From positions 1-35,713 of the forward strand of contig JBPCRW010000083.1 of NCBI GenBank assembly GCA_050996405.1: a stretch of DNA of 35,713 nt, read 5' to 3'. This DNA is from JBPCRW01 sp050996405 (lineage in GTDB: Bacteria > Acidobacteriota > Blastocatellia > Pyrinomonadales > Pyrinomonadaceae). The translations under genes were made by a program, and so were the position numbers. The notes under the pieces were generated by a model, which saw only the letters and a program-made list of their open reading frames with translations, was not told where the DNA came from and made no database searches. This document shows positions 22,497 to 31,052 of the stretch, piece by piece (positions within the stretch are counted from its first letter, which is position 1; each line of letters opens with the position of its first letter).

Positions 22497-24956
22497 ATGT
22501 TTCCGCAAAACAATTCAGCCGATTACAGAAAAGTTAAAGACATTTTTATGTCCGCGCTCGAAGTTTTGCCAAACGAACGCGCCGAATTTCTCGCTGCAAA
22601 CTGCGCCGACAAAAATCTGCTGGCGGAAGTCGAATCCTTGTTTGAAGCGCGCGAGCAAGCCGGAGAATTTCTCAACAACGTCTCCGCCGCCGATACTATT
22701 TTCAATTCAGTTGCCGGACACGATAAATTTATCGGGCAAAAAATCAATCATTATCACATTGAGAGAGAGATCGGGCGCGGCGGAATGGGTGTTGTTTTCC
22801 TTGCGACCAGAGATGATTTTCACCAGCAGGCGGCAATCAAATTGATAAAACGCGGGATGGATTCGGACGCGATTCTCGAACGTTTTCACAGAGAACGCGA
22901 AATTTTAGCCGCGCTCAATCATTCGTTTATCGCGCATCTTCTGGACGGCGGCACAACCGCCGACGGCTTGCCGTATTGTGTGATGGAATATGTCGAAGGC
23001 GTGCCGGTTAACGAATACTGCAAATCTAAAAATCTGTCGGAAAAAGAAACGCTCGAACTGTTTCGTAAAATCTGCGAAGCCGTCCAATTCGCGCATCAGA
23101 AATTGGTCGTGCATCGAGATTTAAAACCGTCGAATATTTTGATAACCGCAGACGGCACGCCGAAACTGCTCGATTTCGGAATCGCCAAACTTCTAAATTC
23201 AACCGACGCGGGCGACACGCAAACCAGCCAGCGCGCTTTAACTCCGGCTTACGCTTCGCCCGAACAAATCAGCGGCGCGCCCGTTGACACGACGAGCGAC
23301 GTTTATAGTTTGGGAAAAATTCTGGCGGAACTGCTTAAAATACGGAGTAAGAAGAGCCAATCGCAGACCGAAAATGAAAATTCAAAATCCATCTTCGCAA
23401 AAATAAAAAACACTCCGCGTTCCGCGTTTCGCATTCCGCGTTCAAAAGATTTGCAGAATATTTTGACGATGGCTCTGCGTGAAGAAAGCGTGCGGCGTTA
23501 CGGCTCGGTCGAAAAATTCAGCGAAGACATTCGCCGCTATCTGGTTGGCTTGCCCATCACCGCGCGAAAAGACACATTTTCGTATCGAACCGCCAAATTT
23601 ATCCGGCGCAAACGCTTCGCCGTCGCCGTCGCGCTGTTGTTTATTCTAACTCTCGTCGGCGGATTGATTGCCACGCTCTGGCAGGCGCGTGAAGCGCGGC
23701 GCGAACGCGAAATCGCCGAACGCCGCCTGGATAATCTGCGAAAAATTTCCGGTTCGCTCGTCACGGAAATTCACGGAGCGATTCGGGATTTGCCCGGCAG
23801 TTTGCCCGCGCGTCAATTGCTGCTGACGCACGCCGTCGAACAGCTTGACGCGCTCGCCGCCGAATCGAGTGATAATCCAGCTTTGCAGGACGAACTGGCG
23901 CAGGCATATTTTAATTCCGCGCAACTGCCCGATATGCGTCTGGCGGAAAAAGACGCAATCTTGAAAAAGGAAATCGCAATTTATCAAACGCTGATTGCCG
24001 GAAATTCTGAAAATGTGCATTACCGTGAACAAATGGCATTGGGAGAAATCGCGCTCGGCGATATTACGAAAATTCGCGGCTCGGCGGCGGGCGCGCTCGA
24101 ACTTCATCAAGCGGGCGTTGCGTTGCTTGAGCAAGTCGTTAAAAATGAACCGGATGCCGCCGCGCATCGCGTTAATTTATCAAACGCTTATCTGAATACC
24201 GCCACGATTTATATTCTGAAAGGCGATGTCGAAGCCGCTTCGCAAATGACTCAAAAGGTTTTGACGACAACCAAAGAATTACAAAAAGCAGATGCCGCCG
24301 AACCCGATTTGAATCAAATAATTGACGAGGCGCAAATACAAATCGGAGTTGAAGAAACGCTCGCCGGAAATTATAAAATGGGGATTGCGGAACTGCGCCG
24401 AATGCTTGCCGAATACAAAATTGAAAATAATAAAACGCCGAATGATACGCGCGTTAATTATTATTTATGGGTGATTAACCGCCGTCTGGCGGGCGCGCTC
24501 GAAAAAAGCGGCGACCCCTCTGCCGCTTCCGAACCTCTGCAAACCGCTTTATCGATTATCGAAAGTTTATTGGCGGAAAGTCCGAAAGACTTGGGTTATA
24601 ATCGCAATTCGGCTATCACGAATATTTATTACGGGCAATTGCTGGTTCATCAAAAACATCCGGCGGAAGCGATTAAATATTTTCGCCGCGCGCTCGATTT
24701 AAGCGAAAAAGTTTTGGAAAACGACACCGACAACGCCGAATCAAAAGCCGATTTAGCCCGCGCCAACGCGAATCTCGGCAACGCTTTATTTTTAAACGAC
24801 CGCGCGGAAGAGGGCTTGGATTATTTGAATAAAGCGGTAAATTTGTTCGGCGAAATTTGTCCGGTTGATAATGAAAACGCGCAGCTTCAAATTGATTACG
24901 CGCAAACCCTCGACTGGCTGAAAGCAATATCGAAACAAAATAAACAATCTGTTTAA
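22497..24956 (+). CDS. Transmembrane Ser/Thr protein kinase with TPR-like C-terminal region
   Basis: The 819-residue product begins with a helical region (1-80: DYRKVKDIFMSALEVLPNERAEFLAANC) typical of acidobacterial kinases. The Hanks-type kinase domain spans about 86-355: GRGGMGVVF (93-101), Lys115 in AIKLIKRGMD, HRDLKPSNIL with catalytic Asp208, DFGIAK with Asp227, and ASPEQ. All catalytic residues are intact. A membrane span lies at about 374-394. The rest (400-819), probably outside the cytoplasm, is helical, with TPR-like repeats (SAITNIYYGQLLVHQKHPAEAIKYFRRALDLSEKVL, then ARANANLGNALFLNDRAEEGLDYLNKAVNLF). An insertion at about 282-316 in the kinase C-lobe is partly encoded by heptamer repeats. 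It most likely acts with the ECF sigma factor upstream. The start relies on GAGAAAG from repeat D. Confidence 0.94.
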   Translation: MFPQNNSADYRKVKDIFMSALEVLPNERAEFLAANCADKNLLAEVESLFEAREQAGEFLNNVSAADTIFNSVAGHDKFIGQKINHYHIEREIGRGGMGVVFLATRDDFHQQAAIKLIKRGMDSDAILERFHREREILAALNHSFIAHLLDGGTTADGLPYCVMEYVEGVPVNEYCKSKNLSEKETLELFRKICEAVQFAHQKLVVHRDLKPSNILITADGTPKLLDFGIAKLLNSTDAGDTQTSQRALTPAYASPEQISGAPVDTTSDVYSLGKILAELLKIRSKKSQSQTENENSKSIFAKIKNTPRSAFRIPRSKDLQNILTMALREESVRRYGSVEKFSEDIRRYLVGLPITARKDTFSYRTAKFIRRKRFAVAVALLFILTLVGGLIATLWQAREARREREIAERRLDNLRKISGSLVTEIHGAIRDLPGSLPARQLLLTHAVEQLDALAAESSDNPALQDELAQAYFNSAQLPDMRLAEKDAILKKEIAIYQTLIAGNSENVHYREQMALGEIALGDITKIRGSAAGALELHQAGVALLEQVVKNEPDAAAHRVNLSNAYLNTATIYILKGDVEAASQMTQKVLTTTKELQKADAAEPDLNQIIDEAQIQIGVEETLAGNYKMGIAELRRMLAEYKIENNKTPNDTRVNYYLWVINRRLAGALEKSGDPSAASEPLQTALSIIESLLAESPKDLGYNRNSAITNIYYGQLLVHQKHPAEAIKYFRRALDLSEKVLENDTDNAESKADLARANANLGNALFLNDRAEEGLDYLNKAVNLFGEICPVDNENAQLQIDYAQTLDWLKAISKQNKQSV
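23415..23442 (+). repeat. Heptamer tandem repeat inside the kinase gene
   Basis: Four consecutive 7-mers: CCGCGTT, CCGCGTT, TCGCATT, CCGCGTT. The translated frame reads PRSAFRIPRS within a 35-residue hydrophilic insert (about 282-316) in the C-lobe of the kinase, between the helix after VYSLGKILAEL and the DLQNILTMAL helix. The insert is Ser/Lys/Asn/Arg-rich and not part of the kinase fold. This looks like a short tandem repeat that entered a coding sequence without disrupting the frame. Confidence 0.7.
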
Positions 24957-25067
24957 ACGTCAGCAAAACTCTGTCTTTTGCAACAAGTTTCTAATTTCTA
25001 CGCGCAACAATTTCCCCTTATTTTTAATCTTACATTTTATCCGAATGCAAAAAGGCGAAAGAAAAGT

Positions 25068-25073
25068 TATAAT
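25068..25073 (+). promoter_or_regulatory. Possible -10 of the nfu-type gene
   Basis: TATAAT at 25068-25073 sits 67 bases before the ATG at 25141, within a GTTATAATGTT context close to that before mnmA. No convincing -35 is visible. The remaining 184-bp gap after the kinase gene has no other feature that I can see. Confidence 0.4.
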
Positions 25074-25140
25074 GTTGACTAAAATGTAAAGATTTGTCGA
25101 ATCAAACATTTTGAAACCGAAAAAGCAGGGAACAAGTTTT

Positions 25141-25704
25141 ATGCCGAAAATTGCCGATATACAAGAAACGCCGAATCCGAACGCGGTTAAATTTATTTTG
25201 AAAGAGCCGGTCAGTCACGGAACTTCACATTCTTTTAAATCTATTGAGAGCGCGGAATCGAACCCGCTCGCCAAATCGCTCTTTGAGATTGGCAGCGTCG
25301 TTTCGATTTTTTACATGGACAAAATGATTACGGTCGAAAAAACGGACGAAGCCGATTGGGACGAAATTTTGCCGACGCTCGCCGTGCCGATTCGCGCAGC
25401 TGAATCCGTCGCGCCCGCTGGCGGGAACGGCACGGGCGCGAAAATCGGCGGCGCGATTGCGGCAGCAATTTCCGACGACCCGAAAATTGCCGAAATCAAC
25501 GCCTTGCTTGACGAGCGGATTCGCCCGTATCTGGCGAGCGACGGCGGCTGGCTGGAGATTTTGGAATTGCAGGACAAGACTTTGAAAATCCGCTACGAAG
25601 GCGCGTGCGGAAGCTGTCCGTCGAGCCTCAGCGGAACGCTGATGGCAATCGAAAATATGATTAAAGAGGAAATTGACCCGGAAATTGAAGTCGTCGCCGT
25701 TTAG
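25141..25704 (+). CDS. Nfu-type iron-sulfur cluster scaffold/carrier
   Basis: The 187-residue product has an Nfu N-terminal domain (QETPNPNAVKFIL ... SNPLAKSLFEIGSVVSIFYMDKMITVEKT), an Ala/Gly-rich linker (86-110), and a C-terminal NifU-like domain with LDERIRPYLASDGGWLEIL and the cluster-binding CGSC motif (Cys156, Cys159) in GACGSCPSSLSGTLMAIENMI. Such proteins carry Fe-S clusters to target apoproteins in the cytoplasm. I chose ATG 25141 because the domain begins there; the frame is open 30 bases further to a TTG with no better site. The gene is convergent with isocitrate dehydrogenase with 7 bases between. Confidence 0.94.
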   Translation: MPKIADIQETPNPNAVKFILKEPVSHGTSHSFKSIESAESNPLAKSLFEIGSVVSIFYMDKMITVEKTDEADWDEILPTLAVPIRAAESVAPAGGNGTGAKIGGAIAAAISDDPKIAEINALLDERIRPYLASDGGWLEILELQDKTLKIRYEGACGSCPSSLSGTLMAIENMIKEEIDPEIEVVAV

Positions 25705-25711
25705 CTAATTT

Positions 25712-26716
25712 TTACTGCTTTAATTTATCGATAATCGCGCCTGCAAACTCCGCCGTTTTTGCCGTGCCGCCCAAATCTTTGGTGATGGTTTTTCCTTCGG
25801 CAAAAACTTCGAGCATCGCTTTTTCAATTCTTTCAGCCGCCTCGCGCTCGCCAATGTATTTAAGCATCAGAATCCCGGACATTAAAACGGCAGTTGGATT
25901 TGCCAATCCCTGTCCGGCAATGTCAGGCGCGGAGCCGTGAACAGCTTCAAAAACCGCGCCGATTTCGCCGATGTTCGCGCCCGGCGCAAGCCCCAAACCG
26001 CCGATTAAACCCGCGCACAAATCCGAAACAATATCGCCGTAGAGATTTTCCATGACCATCACATCAAACTGTTGCGGATTCATCACAAGCTGCATACAGC
26101 AATTGTCAATAATTTTGTCGTCCGCCGTGATTTCGGGAAATTCCTTTGCGACGTTGTAAAAACTGCTCAAAAAAAGTCCGTCCGACAATTTCATAATGTT
26201 CGCTTTGTGAACCGCAGTCACTTTTTTGCGCTCCTCCTGACGCGCAAATTCAAAAGCGTAACGCGAAATTCTGGTCGAAGCCTTTTCCGTAATAATTTTC
26301 AAACTTTCGACCACGCCCGGCACGACCGTGTGTTCCAATCCGGCGTATAAATCTTCGGTATTTTCGCGGACGATGACCAGATTCAGATTCGGATATTTGC
26401 ACGGAATATTCGGCAGGGCGCGAATCGGGCGGACGTTGGCGTAAAGGTCTAAAGTTTTCCGCAAACCGACGTTGACGGATGTAAAACCTTTACCGACCGG
26501 CGTGGTCAGTGGACCTTTGAGAGCGACTTTATTTCGCTTGATTGATTCGATTGCCGCTTCCGGCAGCGTTGTGCCGAATTTCTCCAGAGCCTGCGCGCCT
26601 AAAATCTGCGTTTCCCATTCGATGTCCACGCCCGAAGCCTCGATAATCTGCACGGTCGCCGCCACGATTTCCGGTCCGATGCCGTCGCCCGGAATCAATG
26701 TGATATTATGTTTCAT
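25712..26716 (-). CDS. NAD-type isocitrate dehydrogenase (IDH3-like)
   Basis: The enzyme oxidatively decarboxylates isocitrate to 2-oxoglutarate in the TCA cycle. The 334-residue product has LIPGDGIGPEI at the N-terminus, TTPVGKGFTSVNVGLRKTLDLYANVRP with Ser80, Asn82, Arg86 and Arg96 for isocitrate binding, RENTEDLYAG (117-126), the catalytic Lys region HKANIMKLSDGLF and the metal-binding Asp region NLYGDIVSDLCAGLIGGLG. The C-terminal EAVHGSAPDIAGQGLANPTA is the nucleotide-specificity loop. The SVNVGLRKTLDLYANVRP and TEDLYAGLEH pattern points to isocitrate rather than isopropylmalate as substrate, and no leu genes are nearby. The HGSAPDIAG loop favours NAD over NADP. Homoisocitrate dehydrogenase is a less likely alternative. 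Confidence 0.88.
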   Translation of the reverse strand: MKHNITLIPGDGIGPEIVAATVQIIEASGVDIEWETQILGAQALEKFGTTLPEAAIESIKRNKVALKGPLTTPVGKGFTSVNVGLRKTLDLYANVRPIRALPNIPCKYPNLNLVIVRENTEDLYAGLEHTVVPGVVESLKIITEKASTRISRYAFEFARQEERKKVTAVHKANIMKLSDGLFLSSFYNVAKEFPEITADDKIIDNCCMQLVMNPQQFDVMVMENLYGDIVSDLCAGLIGGLGLAPGANIGEIGAVFEAVHGSAPDIAGQGLANPTAVLMSGILMLKYIGEREAAERIEKAMLEVFAEGKTITKDLGGTAKTAEFAGAIIDKLKQ

Positions 26717-26722
26717 AAAGCC

Positions 26723-26791
26723 TGGTAATTGGTAATTGGTTAAGTCATTTATAAATTTACAATGTCTAAAGACTAAAGACCAAAGACCAAA
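26723..26791 (+). repeat. Two heptamer tandem repeats between divergent genes
   Basis: TGGTAAT, TGGTAAT, TGGTTAA run from 26723 to 26743. GTCTAAA, GACTAAA, GACCAAA, GACCAAA run from 26764 to 26791. Both have a 7-base period but different units. They fill most of the 87-bp gap between the isocitrate dehydrogenase and glycine oxidase-like starts. Confidence 0.75.
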
Positions 26792-26803
26792 AACCGAAAT
26801 TTG

Positions 26804-27976
26804 ATGAAACCCGCAGAAACTTTCGACATTTTAATTATCGGCGGCGGTATCATCGGTTTGTCGCTGGCGCGGCGATTGCGAAAACGCGGAATCGAAAACA
26901 TCGGCGTTATTGAAAAAAATCCGGCGTGCGGGAGCGAATCTTCAGACGCGGCGGCGGGAATGCTCGCGCCGCAGTCGGAAGCGGATTGTGCGGATGACTT
27001 TTTTCGGTTTTGTTCGGAAAGCCGCGATTTATACTCGCAATTTGCCGCCGAATTATTTGACGAAACGGGCGTTGACATTGAACTCGACCGCAGCGGAACG
27101 GTTTATTTAGCTTTTAATGAAACGGATGCGGAAGAACTCGAAAAACGTTTTGCGTGGCAGACAAAAGCGAATCTGCGAATAGAAAAATTAGGTGCGAAAG
27201 AAATTTTAGAGATTGAGCCGAACATCTCGCCCGATGTGATTTTCGGACTTCATTTTCCTGATGACTGGCAGGTTGAAAATCGCAAATTAGTTTCGGCTTT
27301 GCAGAAATCTGTCGAAGCAAACGACGTGGAAATTTTTACCGGCACGGAAATCAAAAATCTTTTGACGGAGAACGGCAAAGTCGTCGGTGCGGAAACGCAA
27401 AACGAAAAATACTTTGCCGAAAAAGTCGTGCTTGCAACGGGCGCGTGGACATCGTTCATCAAAATCGGCGATGACGATTTGCCTTTAAAAATCGAGCCGG
27501 TGCGCGGGCAGATATTGTGTTTTCAAACTTCGGAAAAATTATTTTCAAAAGTTATTTACACGCCGCGCGGTTATCTTGTGCCGCGCCGCGACGGGCGGAT
27601 TTTATCGGGCGCGACGGTCGAAAAAGCCGGATTTGATAAAAGCGTGACCAACGCGGCAATCGAGTTCCTGCGCGGCAACGCTTTTGAAATCGCGCCGTGC
27701 CTTGAAAGTTTGACGGCGGCGAAAAGCTGGGCTGGGCTGCGCCCGTTCGCGGCGGACGGCTTGCCGGTTTTGGGCGAATTTCCCGACGCGGAAAATCTTT
27801 TTATAGCGACGGCGCATTACCGCAACGGAATTTTGCTCGCGCCGAAAACGGCAGAAATTTTAGCGGATAAAATCACGAAAAATTCTGCGTCCGAATATCT
27901 CGAAATTTTCAGCCCGCGACGTTTTCAGACGGCGACGGAAAAAATGCTGCGAGTCATCGGTAATTCAAGTTTTTAA
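26804..27976 (+). CDS. FAD-dependent glycine oxidase-like protein (ThiO family)
   Basis: The 390-residue product has an N-terminal FAD-binding fold (FDILIIGGGIIGLSLARRL, with GGGIIG at 13-18), then a DAAAGMLAPQSEA segment characteristic of ThiO, a middle substrate domain, and the C-terminal LKIEPVRGQILCF, PRGYLVPRRDGRILSGATVEKAGFD, SWAGLRPFAADGLPVLGEFPDAENLFIATAHYRNGILLAPKTAEILAD, all matching ThiO glycine oxidases, which make dehydroglycine for the thiazole of thiamin. No other thi gene is in the window, so the pathway link rests on family only; another amine or D-amino-acid oxidase is possible. The start is ATG 26804, overlapping a TTG. The next gene begins 5 bases after its stop. Confidence 0.88.
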   Translation: MKPAETFDILIIGGGIIGLSLARRLRKRGIENIGVIEKNPACGSESSDAAAGMLAPQSEADCADDFFRFCSESRDLYSQFAAELFDETGVDIELDRSGTVYLAFNETDAEELEKRFAWQTKANLRIEKLGAKEILEIEPNISPDVIFGLHFPDDWQVENRKLVSALQKSVEANDVEIFTGTEIKNLLTENGKVVGAETQNEKYFAEKVVLATGAWTSFIKIGDDDLPLKIEPVRGQILCFQTSEKLFSKVIYTPRGYLVPRRDGRILSGATVEKAGFDKSVTNAAIEFLRGNAFEIAPCLESLTAAKSWAGLRPFAADGLPVLGEFPDAENLFIATAHYRNGILLAPKTAEILADKITKNSASEYLEIFSPRRFQTATEKMLRVIGNSSF

Positions 27977-27981
27977 GAATT

Positions 27982-29409
27982 ATGAATAAAATTTTAATTT
28001 TATTTTTGCTTTCATCTTTTTTTAGTGTTTCAATTTTCGCGCAGGCGGGGCGCGTTAATGCTAACTCCGCCGCCGTTCAAAACGCATCTGTCGATGCAGC
28101 GTCAAATAATTTAACTCCGCAGCAAATGTTTGATGAAGCAAACGGCTACACTAAGAAAAAAGTTGACGAATTTCAGGCGAAAAAAATTCCGTATAGCGAC
28201 GCGCTCTATCAGCAAATCGTGCGCGAGCAAAAACAGCTTGCCGCCAAATACGCGGCGACTCTCGCAACGCGCGCAAATTTAGCGGGTGACGATTTTTATT
28301 TTTTCGGAATGCTGCACTGGCTCGCTGGAAACGCGGACGGCGCGGACGAGAATCTGCAAAAATTTTTGACGGAAGAAAATCGCGTACCGGAAAAACTGCA
28401 AACGTCGCGCTCGGTTCTGGCAATCATCGCCGCGCGAAAAAAGAATTTCGCGGAAGCCGAAAAATTTCTGTCGGATTATCTGAAAAACGCGCCTGTAAAT
28501 CAGCACGAACGCGCCAAAATGGAAAGCGAACTCGCCGTTTCTTACCGCGCCGAAAAGAATTTCGCACCCGCCGCCGCGCATGCTTCAGAAGCCTATCGCG
28601 CGGCTAAATCAACATTTCGTGAAAATCCTTCGCGTACTCGCGCGCTGGCTGATTTGCTTGATTCCGGCTCGGCGGTTTTTGAAATTTACCAGGAAAGCAG
28701 CGACCGACAGCAGGCGGAAAACGCGCTCGAAGATTTGCGGCAGACGGCGGCTCTGGTCGAATCGAGCGGAATTTATTATTACGCGATTGATGCCAGAATA
28801 AAGTATCTGATTGAAACGGGTCGCAAGCCCGAAGCGTTAAAATTTTACACGGACGCGCAGGCGCGGGTCGCCAAGGATTTTTCCTATAAACCTTTGCAGG
28901 ACGAAATTCTGCGGCGTTTAAAAAGGCGCGAGCCGCAATATAAACTAATTGGCGAGAGTGCGCCGGAACTCGTTTCGATTGAACAAACAATTCCCGCCGA
29001 GCAGAAAACTCTGGCGAATCTGCGCGGCAAAGTCGTGCTGCTGGATTTTTGGGCGACGTGGTGCGGACCGTGCATCGCCTCGTTTCCGGCGTTGACTTCG
29101 TGGTATCAGGATTTTCAAAAAAACGGCTTGGAAATTTTAGGAATCACGCGCTATTACGGAGAGGTCGAAGGCGGCTGGGTTGATAACACCGCCGAGTTTG
29201 ATTATTTGCAGCGTTTCAGGCGAGACAATAAATTATCGTATGATTTTCTCATCGCAAAAGACGATTCAAACACTCGCGCTTACGGTGTATCAGCCATCCC
29301 GACGACGATTATTATTGACCGCAAGGGCATCATCCGCTATGCCGACACGGGCGTTGGCAGAGAAGAAGAAATCCGCGCGATGATTGAAAAACTTCTGGCG
29401 GAGAAATGA
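27982..29409 (+). CDS. Secreted TlpA-like thioredoxin with N-terminal helical (TPR-like) domain
   Basis: The 475-residue product has a signal peptide (MNKILILFLLSSFFSVSIFAQA). A long helical region (about 40-315) contains TPR-like pairs such as YFFGMLHWLAGNADGADENLQKFL and AIIAARKKNFAEAEKFLSDYL. The C-terminal thioredoxin-fold domain (320-475) has LDFWATWCGPCIASFPAL, with redox-active Cys361 and Cys364, and the cis-Pro loop VSAIPTTIIIDRKGIIRY. It is probably a periplasmic thiol-disulfide protein, perhaps reducing partners recruited by the helical part. It starts 5 bases after the glycine oxidase-like gene, so the two likely share a transcript. The ribosome site is weak. Confidence 0.9.
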   Translation: MNKILILFLLSSFFSVSIFAQAGRVNANSAAVQNASVDAASNNLTPQQMFDEANGYTKKKVDEFQAKKIPYSDALYQQIVREQKQLAAKYAATLATRANLAGDDFYFFGMLHWLAGNADGADENLQKFLTEENRVPEKLQTSRSVLAIIAARKKNFAEAEKFLSDYLKNAPVNQHERAKMESELAVSYRAEKNFAPAAAHASEAYRAAKSTFRENPSRTRALADLLDSGSAVFEIYQESSDRQQAENALEDLRQTAALVESSGIYYYAIDARIKYLIETGRKPEALKFYTDAQARVAKDFSYKPLQDEILRRLKRREPQYKLIGESAPELVSIEQTIPAEQKTLANLRGKVVLLDFWATWCGPCIASFPALTSWYQDFQKNGLEILGITRYYGEVEGGWVDNTAEFDYLQRFRRDNKLSYDFLIAKDDSNTRAYGVSAIPTTIIIDRKGIIRYADTGVGREEEIRAMIEKLLAEK

Positions 29410-29412
29410 TGA

Positions 29413-29509
29413 AAGTTTGCCGAGTTTAGCAAGTTTGCCGGGTTAAATAATTTTGGTTAAACGAAACTCGGCAAACTCGGTCAACTCGGCAAACTCGGCA
29501 AACTCGGCA
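29413..29509 (+). repeat. Nonamer tandem repeat with inverted copies
   Basis: Five AACTCGGCA-type 9-mers run from 29465 to 29509, the second differing slightly. To their left, at 29413-29443, AAGTTTGCCGAGTTT and AAGTTTGCCGGGTT are inverted copies, so the whole could fold into a hairpin. The repeats fill the gap between the thioredoxin-like gene and the methyltransferase. Translation could run through them from a TTG at 29453, giving NSANSVNSANSANS, but this is unlikely to be real protein. Confidence 0.75.
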
Positions 29510-29521
29510 ACTCAATCAAAG

Positions 29522-30211
29522 ATGAAAAACGGTTCGTCAAACAACAAAACGCAAAGTTTCTACGACCGCGTCGCCGACGTGCATAATCTGGCGATGAAGA
29601 TAAACGGTTACCGCGATTCGGTAGCGAAATATCTGCGCTCGCTGAAACTGAATCTCGACGCGGAATCTACTGTTTTGGATGCCGGCTGCGGAACTGGTCT
29701 GGCGACGCTCGCGCTCTATAAAGCCGGTTATCACCCGCGTAAAACCTTCGCGCTCGATTTGTCGTTTAATTCTCTGACGATAGCGCGCGAGCAGTTTGGA
29801 AAAGACGAAAACGTGGCGGCGCAGACGGTCGAAGAAGTTCAGGGAAACCTGCTCTCGCTGCCGTTCGCAAACGAAACGCACGACGCGATTTTGACCTGCG
29901 GCGCGCTCGAATATGTGCCGCTTGACAAAGGTTTAAGCGAGTTGGCGCGGGTTTTAAAACCTGGCGGCAAACTGATTTTAATTCCCGTGCGCCCGTCGGT
30001 TGTCGGCTCGGTTCTGGAGTTTTTATACAATTTCAAAACGCATCCGATTGAAGAAGTTAAAGAAACCGCGCGGCATTATTTCAAAATTGTCGGTAATCAT
30101 AAATTTCCATCGACCGAGCCGATTAGCTGGTCGAAAACGATATTTCTGCTGGAAAAAAGCGGCAAAGCGGAAAAGATTGATAATCGCCGCTCAAAAACTT
30201 TTTCGCTGTAA
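29522..30211 (+). CDS. Class I SAM-dependent methyltransferase
   Basis: The 229-residue product has motif I VLDAGCGTGLATLALY (51-66), motif II with an acidic end (FALDLSFNSLTIAREQF), the post-II region EVQGNLLSLPFANETHDAILTCGALEYVPL and motif III LKPGGKLILIPVRP. This is the Methyltransf_11/25-type fold that methylates small molecules or lipids. The QSFYDRVADVHNLAMKINGYRDSVAKYLR N-terminus is common in methyltransferases acting on lipids or quinones, but the substrate is not determined. ATG 29522 begins right after the nonamer repeats; no Shine-Dalgarno sequence is visible. The GDPD gene follows after 31 bases. Confidence 0.85.
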   Translation: MKNGSSNNKTQSFYDRVADVHNLAMKINGYRDSVAKYLRSLKLNLDAESTVLDAGCGTGLATLALYKAGYHPRKTFALDLSFNSLTIAREQFGKDENVAAQTVEEVQGNLLSLPFANETHDAILTCGALEYVPLDKGLSELARVLKPGGKLILIPVRPSVVGSVLEFLYNFKTHPIEEVKETARHYFKIVGNHKFPSTEPISWSKTIFLLEKSGKAEKIDNRRSKTFSL

Positions 30212-30242
30212 TCTTTTCGATTTTTTATTTTCCGGCTGGCGA

Positions 30243-31052
30243 ATGCAAAACTCGAATAATTTTCCACTGATTATCGCGCATCGCGGGGCAAGCGCGATCG
30301 CGCCGGAAAATACTCCGGCGGCGTTTTGGCGGGCGATTGAAAGCGGCGCGGACGGTTTGGAATTTGACGCGCGGCTGGCAAAAGACGGCGTGCCGGTTGT
30401 CTTTCACGATTCGACTTTGAACCGGATGGCGCGCAGAAAAATCAGAACGTCAAATCTCACGTCGGCGGAACTAAAGGAATTGGACATCGGCTCGTGGTTT
30501 AATTTGAAAAATCCGTCAAAGGCGAATAATGGATTTATTGGCGAAACCGTGCCGACGCTGGCGCGGGTTTTTGATTTTCTGGACGGTTATAAAGGACGAA
30601 TTTACGTCGAGTTGAAATGCCGGAACAATGAAATTTCCGCGCTCGTCGAAGCCGTCTGCAAAGCGATTCAAACAACAAAACTGCTGCCGAATATCGTTTT
30701 GAAAAGTTTCACGCTCGAAGCCGTCGGAGAAGCGAAAAGTTTAATGCCGGAGCTTTGCGCCGCCGCGCTTTTCGCGCCGAAAATTGTCGGTTTTCTGAAA
30801 CGTCAAAATAATTTAATCGAACAGGCGAAAAACTTTCGCGCCGACGAACTTTCGCTGCATCATTCGCTGGCGACGCGGAAATTTATGGAGCGGGCAAGGC
30901 GGGAAAAAATGCCCGTCACAATCTGGACGACTGATAATCCGGCGTGGGTCAGACGCGCGCTGGAAACCGGAATTTACGCGATTATTACAAATAATCCGGC
31001 GCGAATGCTTGCCAAGCGTCGGGAAATTTTACGAGAAATAGGACGCGGATAA
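30243..31052 (+). CDS. Glycerophosphodiester phosphodiesterase (GDPD family)
   Basis: The enzyme cleaves glycerophosphodiesters to glycerol-3-phosphate and an alcohol. The 269-residue product has IIAHRGASAIAPENT (His13, Arg14), GADGLEFDARLAKDGVPVVFHDSTLNR (Glu40, Asp42, His55) and later GRIYVELKC and MPVTIWTTDNP, all typical GDPD residues. There is no signal peptide, so a cytoplasmic location is likely. I chose ATG 30243; an upstream extension of the frame overlaps the methyltransferase gene. The last residues (IGRG) and the stop codon lie within the left arm of the inverted repeat at 31036-31139, so the C-terminus is partly repeat-derived. Confidence 0.92.
   Translation: MQNSNNFPLIIAHRGASAIAPENTPAAFWRAIESGADGLEFDARLAKDGVPVVFHDSTLNRMARRKIRTSNLTSAELKELDIGSWFNLKNPSKANNGFIGETVPTLARVFDFLDGYKGRIYVELKCRNNEISALVEAVCKAIQTTKLLPNIVLKSFTLEAVGEAKSLMPELCAAALFAPKIVGFLKRQNNLIEQAKNFRADELSLHHSLATRKFMERARREKMPVTIWTTDNPAWVRRALETGIYAIITNNPARMLAKRREILREIGRG

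Noticed and set aside
25712..26716. 3-isopropylmalate dehydrogenase
   Set aside because: The SVNVGLRKTLDLYANVRP and TEDLYAGLEH pattern fits isocitrate dehydrogenase, and no leucine genes are nearby.
29413..29509. Possible CRISPR-like array
   Set aside because: The units are 9 bases and directly adjacent without spacers, so it is a simple tandem repeat.
29453..29521. N-terminal extension of the methyltransferase (NSANSVNSANSANS)
   Set aside because: It is a read-through of the nonamer repeat from a TTG; the domain starts after the ATG at 29522.
30000..30242. Longer start for the GDPD gene inside the methyltransferase gene
   Set aside because: The extra residues are an off-frame reading of the methyltransferase and have no GDPD character.
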